From positions 1 through 64,000 of the forward strand of contig JADZEJ010000007.1 in assembly GCA_020850575.1 (NCBI GenBank): DNA of 64,000 nucleotides, written 5' to 3'. Shown one piece after another: positions 25,772-36,457 of this stretch. The notes beneath the pieces were generated by a model, which was not told the origin of the DNA, did no database searches, and saw nothing but the letters and a program-made list of their open reading frames with translations. The DNA is from Candidatus Uhrbacteria bacterium (lineage in GTDB: Bacteria > Patescibacteriota > Patescibacteriia > 2-12-FULL-60-25). A program made the position numbers and the translations under genes. Numbering within the stretch: the first letter of the stretch is position 1; each line of letters begins with the position of its first letter.

Positions 25772-27019
25772 CTACGACATCATTCTCCCTTTGTCGAGAG
25801 TCTCTCCTAAAGCTCGACGTAACTTATAACGGAACAAAGATTTCTCAAATGAAGTAGACATCGTGACAACGGCTCCGGCAACTAATGATTCAACAGAGCC
25901 TAATAAAGCCAAAATCCATCCATTTTCAACCAAATGAGTAAATGAACTAAAAACAAAAGCCGCCATCAATGGCGAACAAATGGCACCGATAAACAAGCCT
26001 AAACGAGCAGGATTCGTGAAATCCTGTTTTAAAGCGAAACCTATAACACTTTGACCCGGTAATAGTTGCAATTTGTTTTCTCTCACCAAGGATTCATACG
26101 AATGTTTATACAAAAAAATCGATTGAACGGCCGTTGTAAGCGATAACGCAACCGCAGACAAACCAAATACCACACCGGCTAAACCCACGTGTCCGGCACG
26201 AATCATCGGCTCAACTTGAAAAGCTCCGATAGTTGCCAATATAAAAACAGGAATCAAAATTTTTCCGCGTATTGCTAATTGACGCCAAGTAAAACCGGAA
26301 CCGCGTAAAGCAAATAATTCCGCCACTTCTGCTAAAATATCGTCAGCACTGGCCGCAAAAACTTTTCCTAAACCGGATAGTACATGCTCAAGCGCATGTG
26401 CACATGGACCAATAAAAATAAGAGATTTTATAATAGTTTGTGCCACCGCCGTACGGCTATGTGCATTATCAAACATCACACGATGCACAATGGCATCAAT
26501 CGCTAAAGGAAAAATATCTTCGTTCACTTCTTGCATGAAACGCCTTTGCTCGTCACCAACCCCATGATTATGTAAATCAACTATCACGATCTTCCGAAAT
26601 TCAAAACGCTTTTCCAAAATAATTTTAATCTCTTCATACAAAAACACACCTGCCTTTTCAGCTGATTCTAACTCAGAGGTTGTAAATATCGGGATCTTTT
26701 CTTCACGAAGTAAAATTTCAAGCCAAGGCAAAATCGTATTATGTTGGGTGTATCTTGAAATACGATCCACCGCATGTAAAACACGTTCAGGAGTTTTTTC
26801 AACGACACGAACACCTATACCATAACCTTCATCCAATAATTTCCGAAAAATCTCAAAACGCATTGGACGTAAAGCGAGCGCATAACGAATCTCAAGAGGA
26901 ACTAGTTCAGCCACCGTTAATTCAAGCGAAGAAGTCACGACATCTACTCGATATCGATCGATTGGAGAAACTTTTTTGAGTGGTAAAAAACGCTTCCACC
27001 ATGATTCAAATGAAGACAT
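25772..27019 (-). CDS. Conserved-looking membrane protein of unknown function, 415 aa
   Basis: Start at the ATG at 27017-27019. Roughly the first 250 residues form a soluble, mixed alpha/beta domain without an obvious catalytic motif, apart from a His-rich VDLHNHGVGDEQ segment near residue 165. The C-terminal third holds four or five hydrophobic helices (about 255-275, 282-305, 338-360 and 365-390), and the tail is basic. It starts a minus-strand unit with lepB and hisS. Its -10 (TGTTACACT) lies 7 bases before the ATG. I do not recognise the family, and a link to secretion is suggested only by the position next to lepB. Confidence 0.8.
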   Translation of the reverse strand: MSSFESWWKRFLPLKKVSPIDRYRVDVVTSSLELTVAELVPLEIRYALALRPMRFEIFRKLLDEGYGIGVRVVEKTPERVLHAVDRISRYTQHNTILPWLEILLREEKIPIFTTSELESAEKAGVFLYEEIKIILEKRFEFRKIVIVDLHNHGVGDEQRRFMQEVNEDIFPLAIDAIVHRVMFDNAHSRTAVAQTIIKSLIFIGPCAHALEHVLSGLGKVFAASADDILAEVAELFALRGSGFTWRQLAIRGKILIPVFILATIGAFQVEPMIRAGHVGLAGVVFGLSAVALSLTTAVQSIFLYKHSYESLVRENKLQLLPGQSVIGFALKQDFTNPARLGLFIGAICSPLMAAFVFSSFTHLVENGWILALLGSVESLVAGAVVTMSTSFEKSLFRYKLRRALGETLDKGRMMS

Positions 27020-27026
27020 GTGGGAG

Positions 27027-27035
27027 AGTGTAACA
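27027..27035 (-). promoter_or_regulatory. Extended -10 of the 415-residue membrane protein gene
   Basis: TG-T-TACACT on the minus strand ends 7 bases before the ATG at 27017-27019. The same motif with the same leading ATG trinucleotide precedes the 297-residue gene at 34247-34255. Confidence 0.5.
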
Positions 27036-27040
27036 TGACT

Positions 27041-27069
27041 TTGACACAAAAAATACTGTTTGTCAGACT
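27041..27069 (+). promoter_or_regulatory. Promoter of the nucleotidyltransferase gene at 27077
   Basis: TTGACA (27041-27046) is 17 bp from CAGACT (27064-27069), and the ATG at 27077 follows after seven bases. A perfect -35, correct spacing and the same short -10-to-ATG distance as other genes favour this start over the earlier ATG at 27035. Confidence 0.5.
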
Positions 27070-27076
27070 ACGTAAT

Positions 27077-27565
27077 ATGGTAGCAAATCAATCCGATCCA
27101 GCTCCAATTCTCAGTTTTTCAGAATTCAATACATTACGTGACAAATGCGGCACAATTGTTTGCACTTCTGGTGGTTTTGATCCGATTCATCCGGGACATT
27201 TAAGCTGTATCGCAACCTCCAAACAATTTGGCGACACAATTGTAGTTATTGTGAACGGTGACACCTTCCTGACCCTAAAAAAAGGAAAATCTTTTCAAGA
27301 TCTTGAAACTCGCTGCCGTATTATTTCTTATATACGAGGCGTGGATTATGTGATCCCTTTTGAAATCGAAAACGATCAAACCGTATGCGAAGCGCTCCGT
27401 CATCTCCGTCCTCATATTTTTACCAAAGGGGGCGACCGCTGCTCACCCGAAACCATACCGGAATGGAATATTTGCCAAGAACTTGGCATTCGCATCGAAA
27501 CCGGCATTGGTGAACCAAAACTCTGGTCAAGTTCCGACTTTCTCTCAAAATGGAAAAATACATAA
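27077..27565 (+). CDS. Cytidylyltransferase-like (RfaE/TagD family) nucleotidyltransferase
   Basis: HIGH-superfamily transferase that would attach a nucleotide to a phosphorylated sugar or alcohol. The core begins with CTSGGFDPIHPGHLSCI, whose HPGH is the catalytic motif. It continues with VIVNGDTFLTLKKG, the RxxII helix (RCRIISYIRGVDYVI) and KGGDR, and ends in a serine run in place of the usual ISTT. The length of 162 is right for a stand-alone domain. I chose the ATG at 27077 because a promoter fits it; the ATG at 27035 would add 14 residues. A second family member lies at 40419-40970. The substrate is not predictable. Confidence 0.85.
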   Translation: MVANQSDPAPILSFSEFNTLRDKCGTIVCTSGGFDPIHPGHLSCIATSKQFGDTIVVIVNGDTFLTLKKGKSFQDLETRCRIISYIRGVDYVIPFEIENDQTVCEALRHLRPHIFTKGGDRCSPETIPEWNICQELGIRIETGIGEPKLWSSSDFLSKWKNT

Positions 27566-27566
27566 A

Positions 27567-27604
27567 AAACAAAAATCCGATACAAAAATGTCGGATTTTG
27601 ATTA
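27567..27604. terminator. Bidirectional terminator
   Basis: An 11-bp stem AAAATCCGATA/TGTCGGATTTT (one G-T pair) with loop CAAAAA at 27572-27599 serves the nucleotidyltransferase on the plus strand. On the minus strand it is followed by TGTTTTTT and serves tRNA-Val. Confidence 0.8.
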
Positions 27605-27620
27605 CTCGAACGTTATTCGA

Positions 27621-27697
27621 TGGTGGACGCACCAAGGATCGAACTTGGGACCTCACGAATGTGAATCGTGCGCTCTAACCAGCTGAGCTATGCGTCC
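27621..27697 (-). tRNA. tRNA-Val (CAC)
   Basis: On the minus strand the acceptor GGACGCA pairs with TGCGTCC. The D arm has GCTC-AGCTGGTTA-GAGC, and the anticodon stem CACGA/TCGTG encloses TTCACAT with anticodon CAC. The T arm is CCAAG-TTCGATC-CTTGG, and discriminator A and CCA are encoded. It lies antisense between two plus-strand genes with its own promoter and terminator. Confidence 0.95.
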
Positions 27698-27720
27698 AAA
27701 AATATCGTATTAGTTGTCGC

Positions 27721-27749
27721 AGAATACCCAAATCCCTATGACTTGGCAA
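27721..27749 (-). promoter_or_regulatory. Promoter of tRNA-Val
   Basis: TTGCCA (27744-27749) and TATTCT (27721-27726) on the minus strand are 17 bp apart, predicting a start about 17 nt before the tRNA. Confidence 0.75.
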
Positions 27750-27778
27750 GTACAAGAGTTATACTAAATCAAAGGTAC

Positions 27779-28693
27779 ATGACCATCCAACAATGCCTCA
27801 TGTGGGCAAAACCACAACTTCAACCCAAGCACATCACTTGCCCCTCCACTGAGAAAGATATCGGCATGTTTGAAGCTACTGTATTATTGCGTTACGTTTT
27901 ACAAAAAGATGAACTATGGATTGCTACAAATTCATCTTTCCGGCTCACAACAAAACAAATAAACACGTTTAAAAAAATTGTTCATCTTCGCACAAAGCAC
28001 AAACCTATAGCTTATATTTTAGGCGAAAAAGAATTTTACGGATATCTTTTCTCCGTCAATAAATCCACCCTCATCCCAAGACCAGAAACCGAAACACTGA
28101 TTGACAGCGCAATCGAGATCATATCCCAATCTCATCTTTCTGAACCACTCGTATGGGATATTGGTACTGGTTCAGGTGCGATAGCTATTACTTTGGCGAA
28201 AAAAATCCCACGCGCTCAAATCCTTGCTACCGATACAAGCAAACGAGCCCTACAAACAGCACAAAAAAATGCAACGAGTCATCAAATACAATCACGTATT
28301 ACTTTTCTTCAACAGAACTTATTACAACCAAAAGCCTACAAGTGGCTCCTTGCACATCAATCAAGCGATAAACAAGTAATCATCTGCGCCAATCTCCCCT
28401 ACTTGCCGGAAAGCGATAAAACCAAACTTGCGCCGGATATCACTGAATACGAGCCGAAAAGCGCTCTTTATTCCGGCAAGGATGGGCTTGCACTCATCTT
28501 TCGTCTTCTCGGACAAATAGCTCGTCATTACAACGAATGGAAATACGACTCAATCTACATATTGCTTGAATTTGATCCACCGCAAATCACTCAACTTTAC
28601 GCTCAAATAAAAAAACTTTTTCCAAAAGCAACAATTACATTTAAACAAGATCTTGCAAAACGAGATCGTATCTGTCTTATTCAATTATTTTAA
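27779..28693 (+). CDS. prmC: Peptide chain release factor glutamine methyltransferase PrmC
   Basis: Methylates the glutamine of the GGQ motif in release factors using SAM. The start at 27779 gives a 304-residue protein; a frame extension upstream would run through the tRNA-Val gene. The N-terminal helical domain (about 1-85) contains KPIAYILGEKEFYG. The SAM site is VWDIGTGSGAIAITLAKK with LATDTSKRAL. The catalytic motif reads ANLPYL where the family usually has NPPY, so one proline is replaced by leucine. TATACT lies 13 bases before the ATG. Its stop overlaps the convergent murA stop by 4 bp with no terminator between them. Confidence 0.93.
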   Translation: MTIQQCLMWAKPQLQPKHITCPSTEKDIGMFEATVLLRYVLQKDELWIATNSSFRLTTKQINTFKKIVHLRTKHKPIAYILGEKEFYGYLFSVNKSTLIPRPETETLIDSAIEIISQSHLSEPLVWDIGTGSGAIAITLAKKIPRAQILATDTSKRALQTAQKNATSHQIQSRITFLQQNLLQPKAYKWLLAHQSSDKQVIICANLPYLPESDKTKLAPDITEYEPKSALYSGKDGLALIFRLLGQIARHYNEWKYDSIYILLEFDPPQITQLYAQIKKLFPKATITFKQDLAKRDRICLIQLF

Positions 28694-29997
28694 ATTGTCT
28701 TAACCTGAATATTAGCACCTAGCGAATTCATCTTACCGATTAAATCTTCATATCCACGTTCCAAATGATCAACACCTGTTAAAATAGATGTTCCGTTTGA
28801 AATTAATGCCGCTAAAAGATATGAAAATCCAGCACGAATATCAGGCACCACGATATGTGCCGCTTTTAATTTGGTCGGTCCAACGATAATTGCACTATGT
28901 CGGTAATCACGATTCACAAAACGGCATGGTTTTGACCCTAAACATTCATGATGTAGCTGAATTTTTGCACCCATTTTTTTTAAAGCGTCAGTATAACCAA
29001 ATCGGTCTTCATACACCGTTTCATGAACAATTGATACACCGTTTGCCTGAGTTAACATCACAACAAGCGGCTGCTGCCAATCAGTCATAAAACCGGGATG
29101 AACATCCGTCTCAATCGCTATAGGCTTCAAATCGGTATGACCAAAAAAACGAATACCATCCTCTTGTATTTCATACTTTATACCAAGCCGACGAAACACA
29201 TTTAAAAAAGATAACAAATCCACCTGACGAGCATCTTTCACAAATACATCACCCCCCGTTATTGCGGCAGCCACTGCAAATGATGCGGCTACTAGTCGAT
29301 CCGGTATGATCCGGTGTGTCGCACCATGTAAACTTTCAACACCTTCTATAATCCATTTACGATTCACATCCTGATGAATAATCGCTCCCATTGATTGTAA
29401 AAGCATCGCTAAATCAACCACTTCAGGCTCTACTGCTGCATTACAAATAACCGTTGTCCCTTTTGCTTTAACTGCCGCTAACATCACATTCTCCGTCGCT
29501 CCGACCGATGGATAAGGCAATTGGATTACCTGACCGTGTAAACGTGTAGCCTTAGCAATATAAGTTTCTCCATCATGAATAATCTCCGCACCCATTTTTT
29601 GTAAAGCTTCCAAATGAAAATTAATTGGCCGCGCACCAATCGCATCGCCTCCCAATGCTGGAATCACAGCTTCGCCAAAACGATGCAATAATGGACCAAG
29701 TAATAAAATAGGAATTCTATTTTTTCTACTAAAGCTAGTCGAGACTTGTGAGGTAGTCATGGTTCGTGGATCAATTTCCAGTTTTGTACCACGACGTCGA
29801 ATGCGTGCCCCAACATCTTCAGCTAATTTAATTGTCAAATCTATTTCCCCAATCCGCGGAACATTTGATAAATAAACCACGTCATCAGCCATTAGAGACG
29901 CTACAATTTCTTTCGAAGCTGCATTTTTCGCCCCTGGAATATCCACGCTTCCTTGTAAGGTGACGCCTCCTCTAACCTGATAACTTGTTTGTTTCAT
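28690..29997 (-). CDS. murA: UDP-GlcNAc 1-carboxyvinyltransferase MurA (Asp active-site variant)
   Basis: First committed step of peptidoglycan precursor synthesis, transferring enolpyruvate from PEP to UDP-GlcNAc. The 435-residue protein matches the family end to end. Lys24 and Asn25 lie in PGAKNAASKE, VGATENVMLAAV marks the substrate loop, and the C-terminal PDIRAGFSYLLAALI is conserved. The position of the fosfomycin-reactive cysteine is Asp118 (ALGGDAIGARP). This is the same Cys-to-Asp change known from mycobacterial and chlamydial MurA, and it predicts intrinsic fosfomycin resistance. It lies 9 bp after the DUF3048 gene on the same strand. Confidence 0.96.
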   Translation of the reverse strand: MKQTSYQVRGGVTLQGSVDIPGAKNAASKEIVASLMADDVVYLSNVPRIGEIDLTIKLAEDVGARIRRRGTKLEIDPRTMTTSQVSTSFSRKNRIPILLLGPLLHRFGEAVIPALGGDAIGARPINFHLEALQKMGAEIIHDGETYIAKATRLHGQVIQLPYPSVGATENVMLAAVKAKGTTVICNAAVEPEVVDLAMLLQSMGAIIHQDVNRKWIIEGVESLHGATHRIIPDRLVAASFAVAAAITGGDVFVKDARQVDLLSFLNVFRRLGIKYEIQEDGIRFFGHTDLKPIAIETDVHPGFMTDWQQPLVVMLTQANGVSIVHETVYEDRFGYTDALKKMGAKIQLHHECLGSKPCRFVNRDYRHSAIIVGPTKLKAAHIVVPDIRAGFSYLLAALISNGTSILTGVDHLERGYEDLIGKMNSLGANIQVKTI

Positions 29998-30006
29998 ATT
30001 GTAAAA

Positions 30007-31092
30007 TTAAATACTCTGAGAAGTACTTGTTGATACCATTCCAGGCAAAACTACTTGAATCCAAGTTGGACCAGGTTGTAATAGTAAATCCGTACCTTCT
30101 ATTGTTTCAAAACGTAGGTGTTCTCCGTCAACACGTTTCCATACTCCATGCATTTTTTTTCCTTGTCGGTATAAAGTGACCGATCCCTTTCCTGTTGTAC
30201 GAATCGTCAAACGACCGTAATCATCAACCACCTGTCCAGTCGTTTCAAGCACAATAACATTAGCTGCATGTATGATGTTTCCTTCTAAATCTTTCTTTAT
30301 CGTCTTTCCGTCTTTACGTTGATATAAACCAATCGAAGCATCGTAAATCCAAGTAATTGGTAGTTCTGCAGGATAAGTGATAACGGGAATCGGAATCATC
30401 TGTGTACTAGTGGGAACAATGTCAGTGGTATATTTCCATGATACGAATTGACCGGTTTCCCATGATTTTTTTTCTTCAACATCTTTCAATAAATCAATTT
30501 TTGTAAACACATTATGAGGAGCAGCTTTTATTTTGCTGCGCCAAAAACTTGAACCATTATAAAATTCATTTAAATCCTTAAAATTTTTCCAATTTTTTGC
30601 TTTTTCTAATGCCTCAGGACTCCCTCCTACATGAGCATATACAGAACCGAGTCCACGAGCTAACTCTTCAAAATACAAACGAGCACTACGCACCGGACCG
30701 ATTTGAACAGCTGTGGAAGAAGCATCAAAGATGGCCATAAACCGCGTCAAACCACCCTCCACTGGTATTTCATACACTAATGAAGCTTCTGCTAAACCCG
30801 CTTGTGGCTTCGCCTCAGGGTGATTGTCAATCATGACCGCAAAATTTGAAAGATGCGTAGCCGAAGGATCGACTAAAACGCCATCCAAATCTCTTGGTTG
30901 CAACGTCACTTCACTGTTTTCTTGCGTCGTTGTCGCAGATAAAGATTGAGTAGTGAGTGTTTGGGTGTTCTTTCTTCCAATTCCACTCACTGCAAACCAC
31001 ATCAATCCAAAAATGATAACAAAAATAATAACGGCTCCGGCAGTTAATAACTTCCAGAACCGTTTTATCCAAGCCACAAACTCCTCCTGCAT
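30007..31092 (-). CDS. DUF3048 (YerB-like) membrane-anchored protein
   Basis: A 361-residue protein with one N-terminal helix (about 17-35, AVIIFVIIFGLMWFAV) and a large extracytoplasmic part. DUF3048 features are the start HLSNFAVMIDNHPEAKPQAG, EIPVEGGLTRFMAIF, IGPVRSARLYFEELA, and the C-terminal half with VLETTGQVVDDYGRL and a final HGVWKR strand. YerB in Bacillus is a lipoprotein of unsettled function linked to the cell envelope. Here the lipobox is replaced by a membrane helix. It is upstream of murA and downstream of rplY on the same strand, so it may share transcripts with both. Confidence 0.9.
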   Translation of the reverse strand: MQEEFVAWIKRFWKLLTAGAVIIFVIIFGLMWFAVSGIGRKNTQTLTTQSLSATTTQENSEVTLQPRDLDGVLVDPSATHLSNFAVMIDNHPEAKPQAGLAEASLVYEIPVEGGLTRFMAIFDASSTAVQIGPVRSARLYFEELARGLGSVYAHVGGSPEALEKAKNWKNFKDLNEFYNGSSFWRSKIKAAPHNVFTKIDLLKDVEEKKSWETGQFVSWKYTTDIVPTSTQMIPIPVITYPAELPITWIYDASIGLYQRKDGKTIKKDLEGNIIHAANVIVLETTGQVVDDYGRLTIRTTGKGSVTLYRQGKKMHGVWKRVDGEHLRFETIEGTDLLLQPGPTWIQVVLPGMVSTSTSQSI

Positions 31093-31105
31093 GTGGCATC
31101 TTCTC

Positions 31106-31777
31106 TTATCCCGCCTCTTCGTCAGCCTTCTTTGCAGCTTCAGCGGCTTTCTTTTCTTCTGCTTCCGTCTTAATCGCTGTTACATCTCCGACTTCTGATT
31201 CTTCAAGTTTTTTCAGTTGTTCTTCAGTTAAAGGCGCAGCAACTGTAGCGATCACGCTATCTGCTTCATGGGTAGCGGTAACACCGGTTGGTAATGTAAG
31301 CGAACCGATTGTAATTACATCATCAAACGTCGCAAGTAATGAGAGATCGACTTCAATTTCATGAGGCAAGTCTTTAGGTAAACAAGTGACTTCAATTGAA
31401 GTAAGATTTGTAATCAATGTTCCAGACAATACTCTAACGGCAGCAGCTTCACCAATAAATTTCAATGGAATCTCGGTTGTCATTTTTTCGTCCATACGCA
31501 CTTGATGAAAATCAATATGGGCTGGCGTCATTTGAACGCGATCCACTTGCATTTCCTTCACGATGACCTTAACCGTATTTGAACCAATCGTAAGATCAAT
31601 CAAAGAAGACATACCGGCGCCTCGATAAACTTTTCTGAATTCTGATTGGTGTACTTTTATTGACTGTGGCTCGACACCATGTCCATAAATCACAGCAGGA
31701 ATCATTCCTTCTGCAAGAACATGCTTAGAACGACGACCGGTTTCAGTACGATTTTGGGCAGCTAAGGCGTATATCAT
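31106..31777 (-). CDS. rplY: 50S ribosomal protein bL25 (Ctc form)
   Basis: Binds 5S rRNA in the large subunit. The N-terminal L25 domain (about 1-90) shows LAAQNRTETGRRSKHVLAEGMIPAV, the HQSEFRKVYR helix and THE-like HIDFHQV. The C-terminal TL5/Ctc beta domain (about 95-185) follows, then a Glu/Ala/Lys-rich acidic-basic tail. The 223-residue length is that of the two-domain form. A consensus promoter directly upstream and a short leader of about 15 nt are present. Its -35 overlaps the end of the zinc-ribbon gene. Confidence 0.96.
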   Translation of the reverse strand: MIYALAAQNRTETGRRSKHVLAEGMIPAVIYGHGVEPQSIKVHQSEFRKVYRGAGMSSLIDLTIGSNTVKVIVKEMQVDRVQMTPAHIDFHQVRMDEKMTTEIPLKFIGEAAAVRVLSGTLITNLTSIEVTCLPKDLPHEIEVDLSLLATFDDVITIGSLTLPTGVTATHEADSVIATVAAPLTEEQLKKLEESEVGDVTAIKTEAEEKKAAEAAKKADEEAG

Positions 31778-31798
31778 AAGTGAGCGTAATGTGGGCGA

Positions 31799-31827
31799 AG
31801 GATAGCTATCTCAAGCTTTTTTGTCAA
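31799..31827 (-). promoter_or_regulatory. Consensus promoter of rplY
   Basis: TTGACA (31822-31827) and TATCCT (31799-31804) on the minus strand are exactly 17 bp apart. The -35 lies just 9 bp beyond the stop codon of the preceding gene. Confidence 0.8.
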
Positions 31828-32143
31828 GCAAGCGACGACCCCAAGCTTGGGCCTCATGTTCTAATTCCATATGAAGTTGCAAAACCTCATCAGCTGAAAC
31901 GGGAGCCATATCTTTAAAACGAAGAGCATCTTGTAATTCCAAATCCGTCACCATACCTACCGTGCTCACAGCTCCCGGTGTCTCTAAAATAACTGCCAAA
32001 ACAGCATGTTTACAGCTTGTACAGGAACAATGAAACACCTTGGTCATGCCTTTTTCTCCAACCAAACGAATACCTTTCGGTGAATATGCCGTTCGGCAAA
32101 CAGGACAATGAGCCAAAAGTTTTTGAGAAAGTGGCATATCCAT
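31811..32143 (-). CDS. Small zinc-ribbon protein, 110 aa
   Basis: The N-terminal half has two Cys pairs, CPVC (residues 13-16) and CSCTSC (about 39-44), spaced like a treble-clef or zinc-ribbon fold. The C-terminal half is acidic and helical, with an RFKDMAPVSADEVLQLH segment followed by HMELEHEAQAW. A clear Shine-Dalgarno AGGAG precedes the ATG by nine bases, which is rare in this window. It is downstream of rodA on the same strand. The arrangement is common in Patescibacteria small proteins, but I cannot name a function. Confidence 0.8.
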   Translation of the reverse strand: MDMPLSQKLLAHCPVCRTAYSPKGIRLVGEKGMTKVFHCSCTSCKHAVLAVILETPGAVSTVGMVTDLELQDALRFKDMAPVSADEVLQLHMELEHEAQAWGRRLLDKKA

Positions 32144-32191
32144 ATTCCATTACTCCTATCCTACCTGTTTATCCAATTTTGAGCAAAGAAT

Positions 32192-33301
32192 TTAATCCGA
32201 GGAAATAAAACGAGAACTGGTAGCAACTGACTGCGCCAATCCAATCGCTAAAAACAGTACTACCAAGGAAGAAGCACCTGCCGAAACAAAAGGAAGTGGA
32301 ATCCCGGTAACAGGCGAAATACCGATATTCATTCCAGCATTCACAAACAAATGAAATGCGATTAATGCTGCCAATCCAACCAGCAAAACTGCCGAGGATG
32401 CATCTTCCGCAAGTGATCCAATTCGTAATAAACGATACAAAATAATCCCAAATAAGCTTAAAATCATACTAATTCCGGCAAATCCCATTTCTTCACCAAT
32501 GACCGCAAACATAAAATCAGACGTAGCTACGGGCAAAAAACGTAAACGTGCCTGAGATCCCTCCCCAACCCCCTTTCCAAACCATCCTCCTGATCCGAAT
32601 GCGATCCGAGCCTGTGTCACATTATAACCAGCTCCACGCACATCGGATTTTGGATCGATAAAAGCGATTAAACGATTTTTTTGATATGGTTTCAACCCAA
32701 ATGACCACATGAGAGGGAGAGCGATAATAGACGCTAGCAACATCATCCACCACGCATGCCGTGGTAATCCACAAAACAAAACGCAAACGAGCCAAATTGC
32801 AACTAAAACCATTCCCGATCCAAAATCAGGTTGCAACATGATGAAAAGTAAATACAAAATCAACGCTAAACCACTCCCGATAAATGCCGTCCACGTTAAA
32901 CGTTTGCGAGTGTATCTTGGTAAATATGAAGCTAAAAAGATGATAAAACAAATTTTTGCCAATTCAACCGGTTGAAAAGAAAGTACTCCAACCTGAAACC
33001 AGCGCCCACCTCCATTCAAACTCATTCCAAAAAGCAAAGACAAGAGCAATAAAACTCCACCAAATATATATATCGGTAAAGCAAAAGCCCTCAAGTCACG
33101 GAAATGAATAAAAACAAAACTCAAAGATAAAACAACGCCCAAACAAGCGGAAATAAGTTGCTTTTGAAATTGAAAAATATCACTCGCCCCACGTGACGAA
33201 TTAATTCCATAAATTTCAAGCAAACCAATCGCGCAGAGTGCAACAGCTGAAAAAAGCAATATCCAATCAAATCGAACAAATGTTTTAAGAAATTGCTGCA
33301 T
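32192..33301 (-). CDS. rodA: RodA/FtsW-family peptidoglycan glycosyltransferase
   Basis: SEDS-family polytopic membrane protein that polymerises lipid II into glycan strands. It has 369 residues with about ten hydrophobic segments. Family markers are FLASYLPRYTRKR and LQPDFGSGMVLVAIW (the Asp region of the SEDS active site). GAGYNVTQARIAFGSGGWFGKG and FMFAVIGEEMGFAG are also present, as is the C-terminal PVTGIPLPFVSAGASSL. Length and the Q-A-R-I-A motif suit RodA, but FtsW cannot be excluded and no PBP2 gene is adjacent. It is 39 bp downstream of the 297-residue anchored protein gene. Confidence 0.94.
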   Translation of the reverse strand: MQQFLKTFVRFDWILLFSAVALCAIGLLEIYGINSSRGASDIFQFQKQLISACLGVVLSLSFVFIHFRDLRAFALPIYIFGGVLLLLSLLFGMSLNGGGRWFQVGVLSFQPVELAKICFIIFLASYLPRYTRKRLTWTAFIGSGLALILYLLFIMLQPDFGSGMVLVAIWLVCVLFCGLPRHAWWMMLLASIIALPLMWSFGLKPYQKNRLIAFIDPKSDVRGAGYNVTQARIAFGSGGWFGKGVGEGSQARLRFLPVATSDFMFAVIGEEMGFAGISMILSLFGIILYRLLRIGSLAEDASSAVLLVGLAALIAFHLFVNAGMNIGISPVTGIPLPFVSAGASSLVVLFLAIGLAQSVATSSRFISSD

Positions 33302-33340
33302 GTATTGCAGCTTAACGTAAACTCAAAATTGAAGAAAGTT

Positions 33341-34234
33341 TTAATTTTTTTCAAAAAAATTCGGATCCAAAAAAACGCTTCTTTCCATAATATTCGCCTG
33401 GGGAATCACTTCAGTTTTAGTAACGCCCGTTAAATTGTCCGGCCATAAAACTTGCATTTCACGTCTTTCTCCGGGACGTACTCTTTGTGCTTTGACTGTT
33501 TGAATGCTGGATACGGTACTGCCACGATACAACCGTATTAATAACTCCACTTCCCAAAAACCATAAGCACTAGAGTTAACAAGGGTGAAGTTTGTTTGAC
33601 CGACTCTTTTTCCATTGTAAGCGATACTCGTATCATAACGTACACTTTCCGCATTTATTTGAAATCGATTTTTATAATAAGCGGGATAATCTCCATTCGT
33701 TAACATAGGATCAACCCGATGCCAACGAATAGAATCAATCGAAATAACCGCACTCCGACTTCCACGTGTCTGAGGTTTATAACCTAATTCTGATAAAATT
33801 TGTTTTCCAGACGGCAAAACATATCCTTTTCGCAACGGCGTTTCTTCGCCGGATAAATTAAAACGATATGTAAATTCTCCCCACCACTGCGGATTTGGAT
33901 TTATAACTTCAACCGACAAATCCATTCGGTCAGCGGTTGAATTCAAAACCGACACTTCTGACAAAGAAACATCTTCAGGTCGATCCCCCTCAAGTTCGGC
34001 TAATAATTGCTGATTAACAGCCATTTGTCGCATTAATCGAGATTCGCGTGGGTATGAAATGACATATGCATCTAGTAAACCAGTAAAGGCATAACCCCAA
34101 CTTAACACGCAAATGGTAATAATAAATCCATAACCAAAACGTCGTAGTTCTAAGCGGTGTTGTACCCACCAAGATGCGATCTGTAATTCTCCTTGTGTAA
34201 AAGAACCAATTCGCTGTTGTGGTGAATCGGGCAT
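33341..34234 (-). CDS. Single-pass membrane protein of unknown function, 297 aa
   Basis: Start at the ATG at 34232-34234. Residues 1-32 are cytoplasmic and one helix follows (about 34-60, FGYGFIITICVLSWGYAF). The remaining about 235 residues are extracytoplasmic and rich in beta-strand patterns, with alternating N-x-T/S and aromatic residues. Two halves each begin with a strand resembling LSVEVINPNPQWWGEF and NFTLVNSSAYGFWEV, which suggests a duplicated Ig-like fold. It is upstream of rodA on the same strand and divergent from gyrB. Its -10 is TGTTACACT at 34247-34255. No family is recognised. Confidence 0.8.
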   Translation of the reverse strand: MPDSPQQRIGSFTQGELQIASWWVQHRLELRRFGYGFIITICVLSWGYAFTGLLDAYVISYPRESRLMRQMAVNQQLLAELEGDRPEDVSLSEVSVLNSTADRMDLSVEVINPNPQWWGEFTYRFNLSGEETPLRKGYVLPSGKQILSELGYKPQTRGSRSAVISIDSIRWHRVDPMLTNGDYPAYYKNRFQINAESVRYDTSIAYNGKRVGQTNFTLVNSSAYGFWEVELLIRLYRGSTVSSIQTVKAQRVRPGERREMQVLWPDNLTGVTKTEVIPQANIMERSVFLDPNFFEKN

Positions 34235-34297
34235 ATGATCAAAACAAGTGTAACATGAAAATGAAAACCCGCGCAGATTATGAAGCAAATAATATAA

Positions 34298-36376
<2,079 letters not shown>

Positions 36377-36418
36377 GTCTTTAAAAAAGACACTGATAAC
36401 ACTGATATTTACCCACCA

Positions 36419-36447
36419 TTGTCAAAATTCCAACAATTTGATACACT
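36419..36447 (+). promoter_or_regulatory. Promoter upstream of secE
   Basis: TTGTCA (36419-36424) and TACACT (36442-36447) are 17 bp apart. The predicted start near 36454 lies just before a terminator-like hairpin and 41 nt before the secE ATG. Confidence 0.6.
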
Positions 36448-36457
36448 CCACAACATG

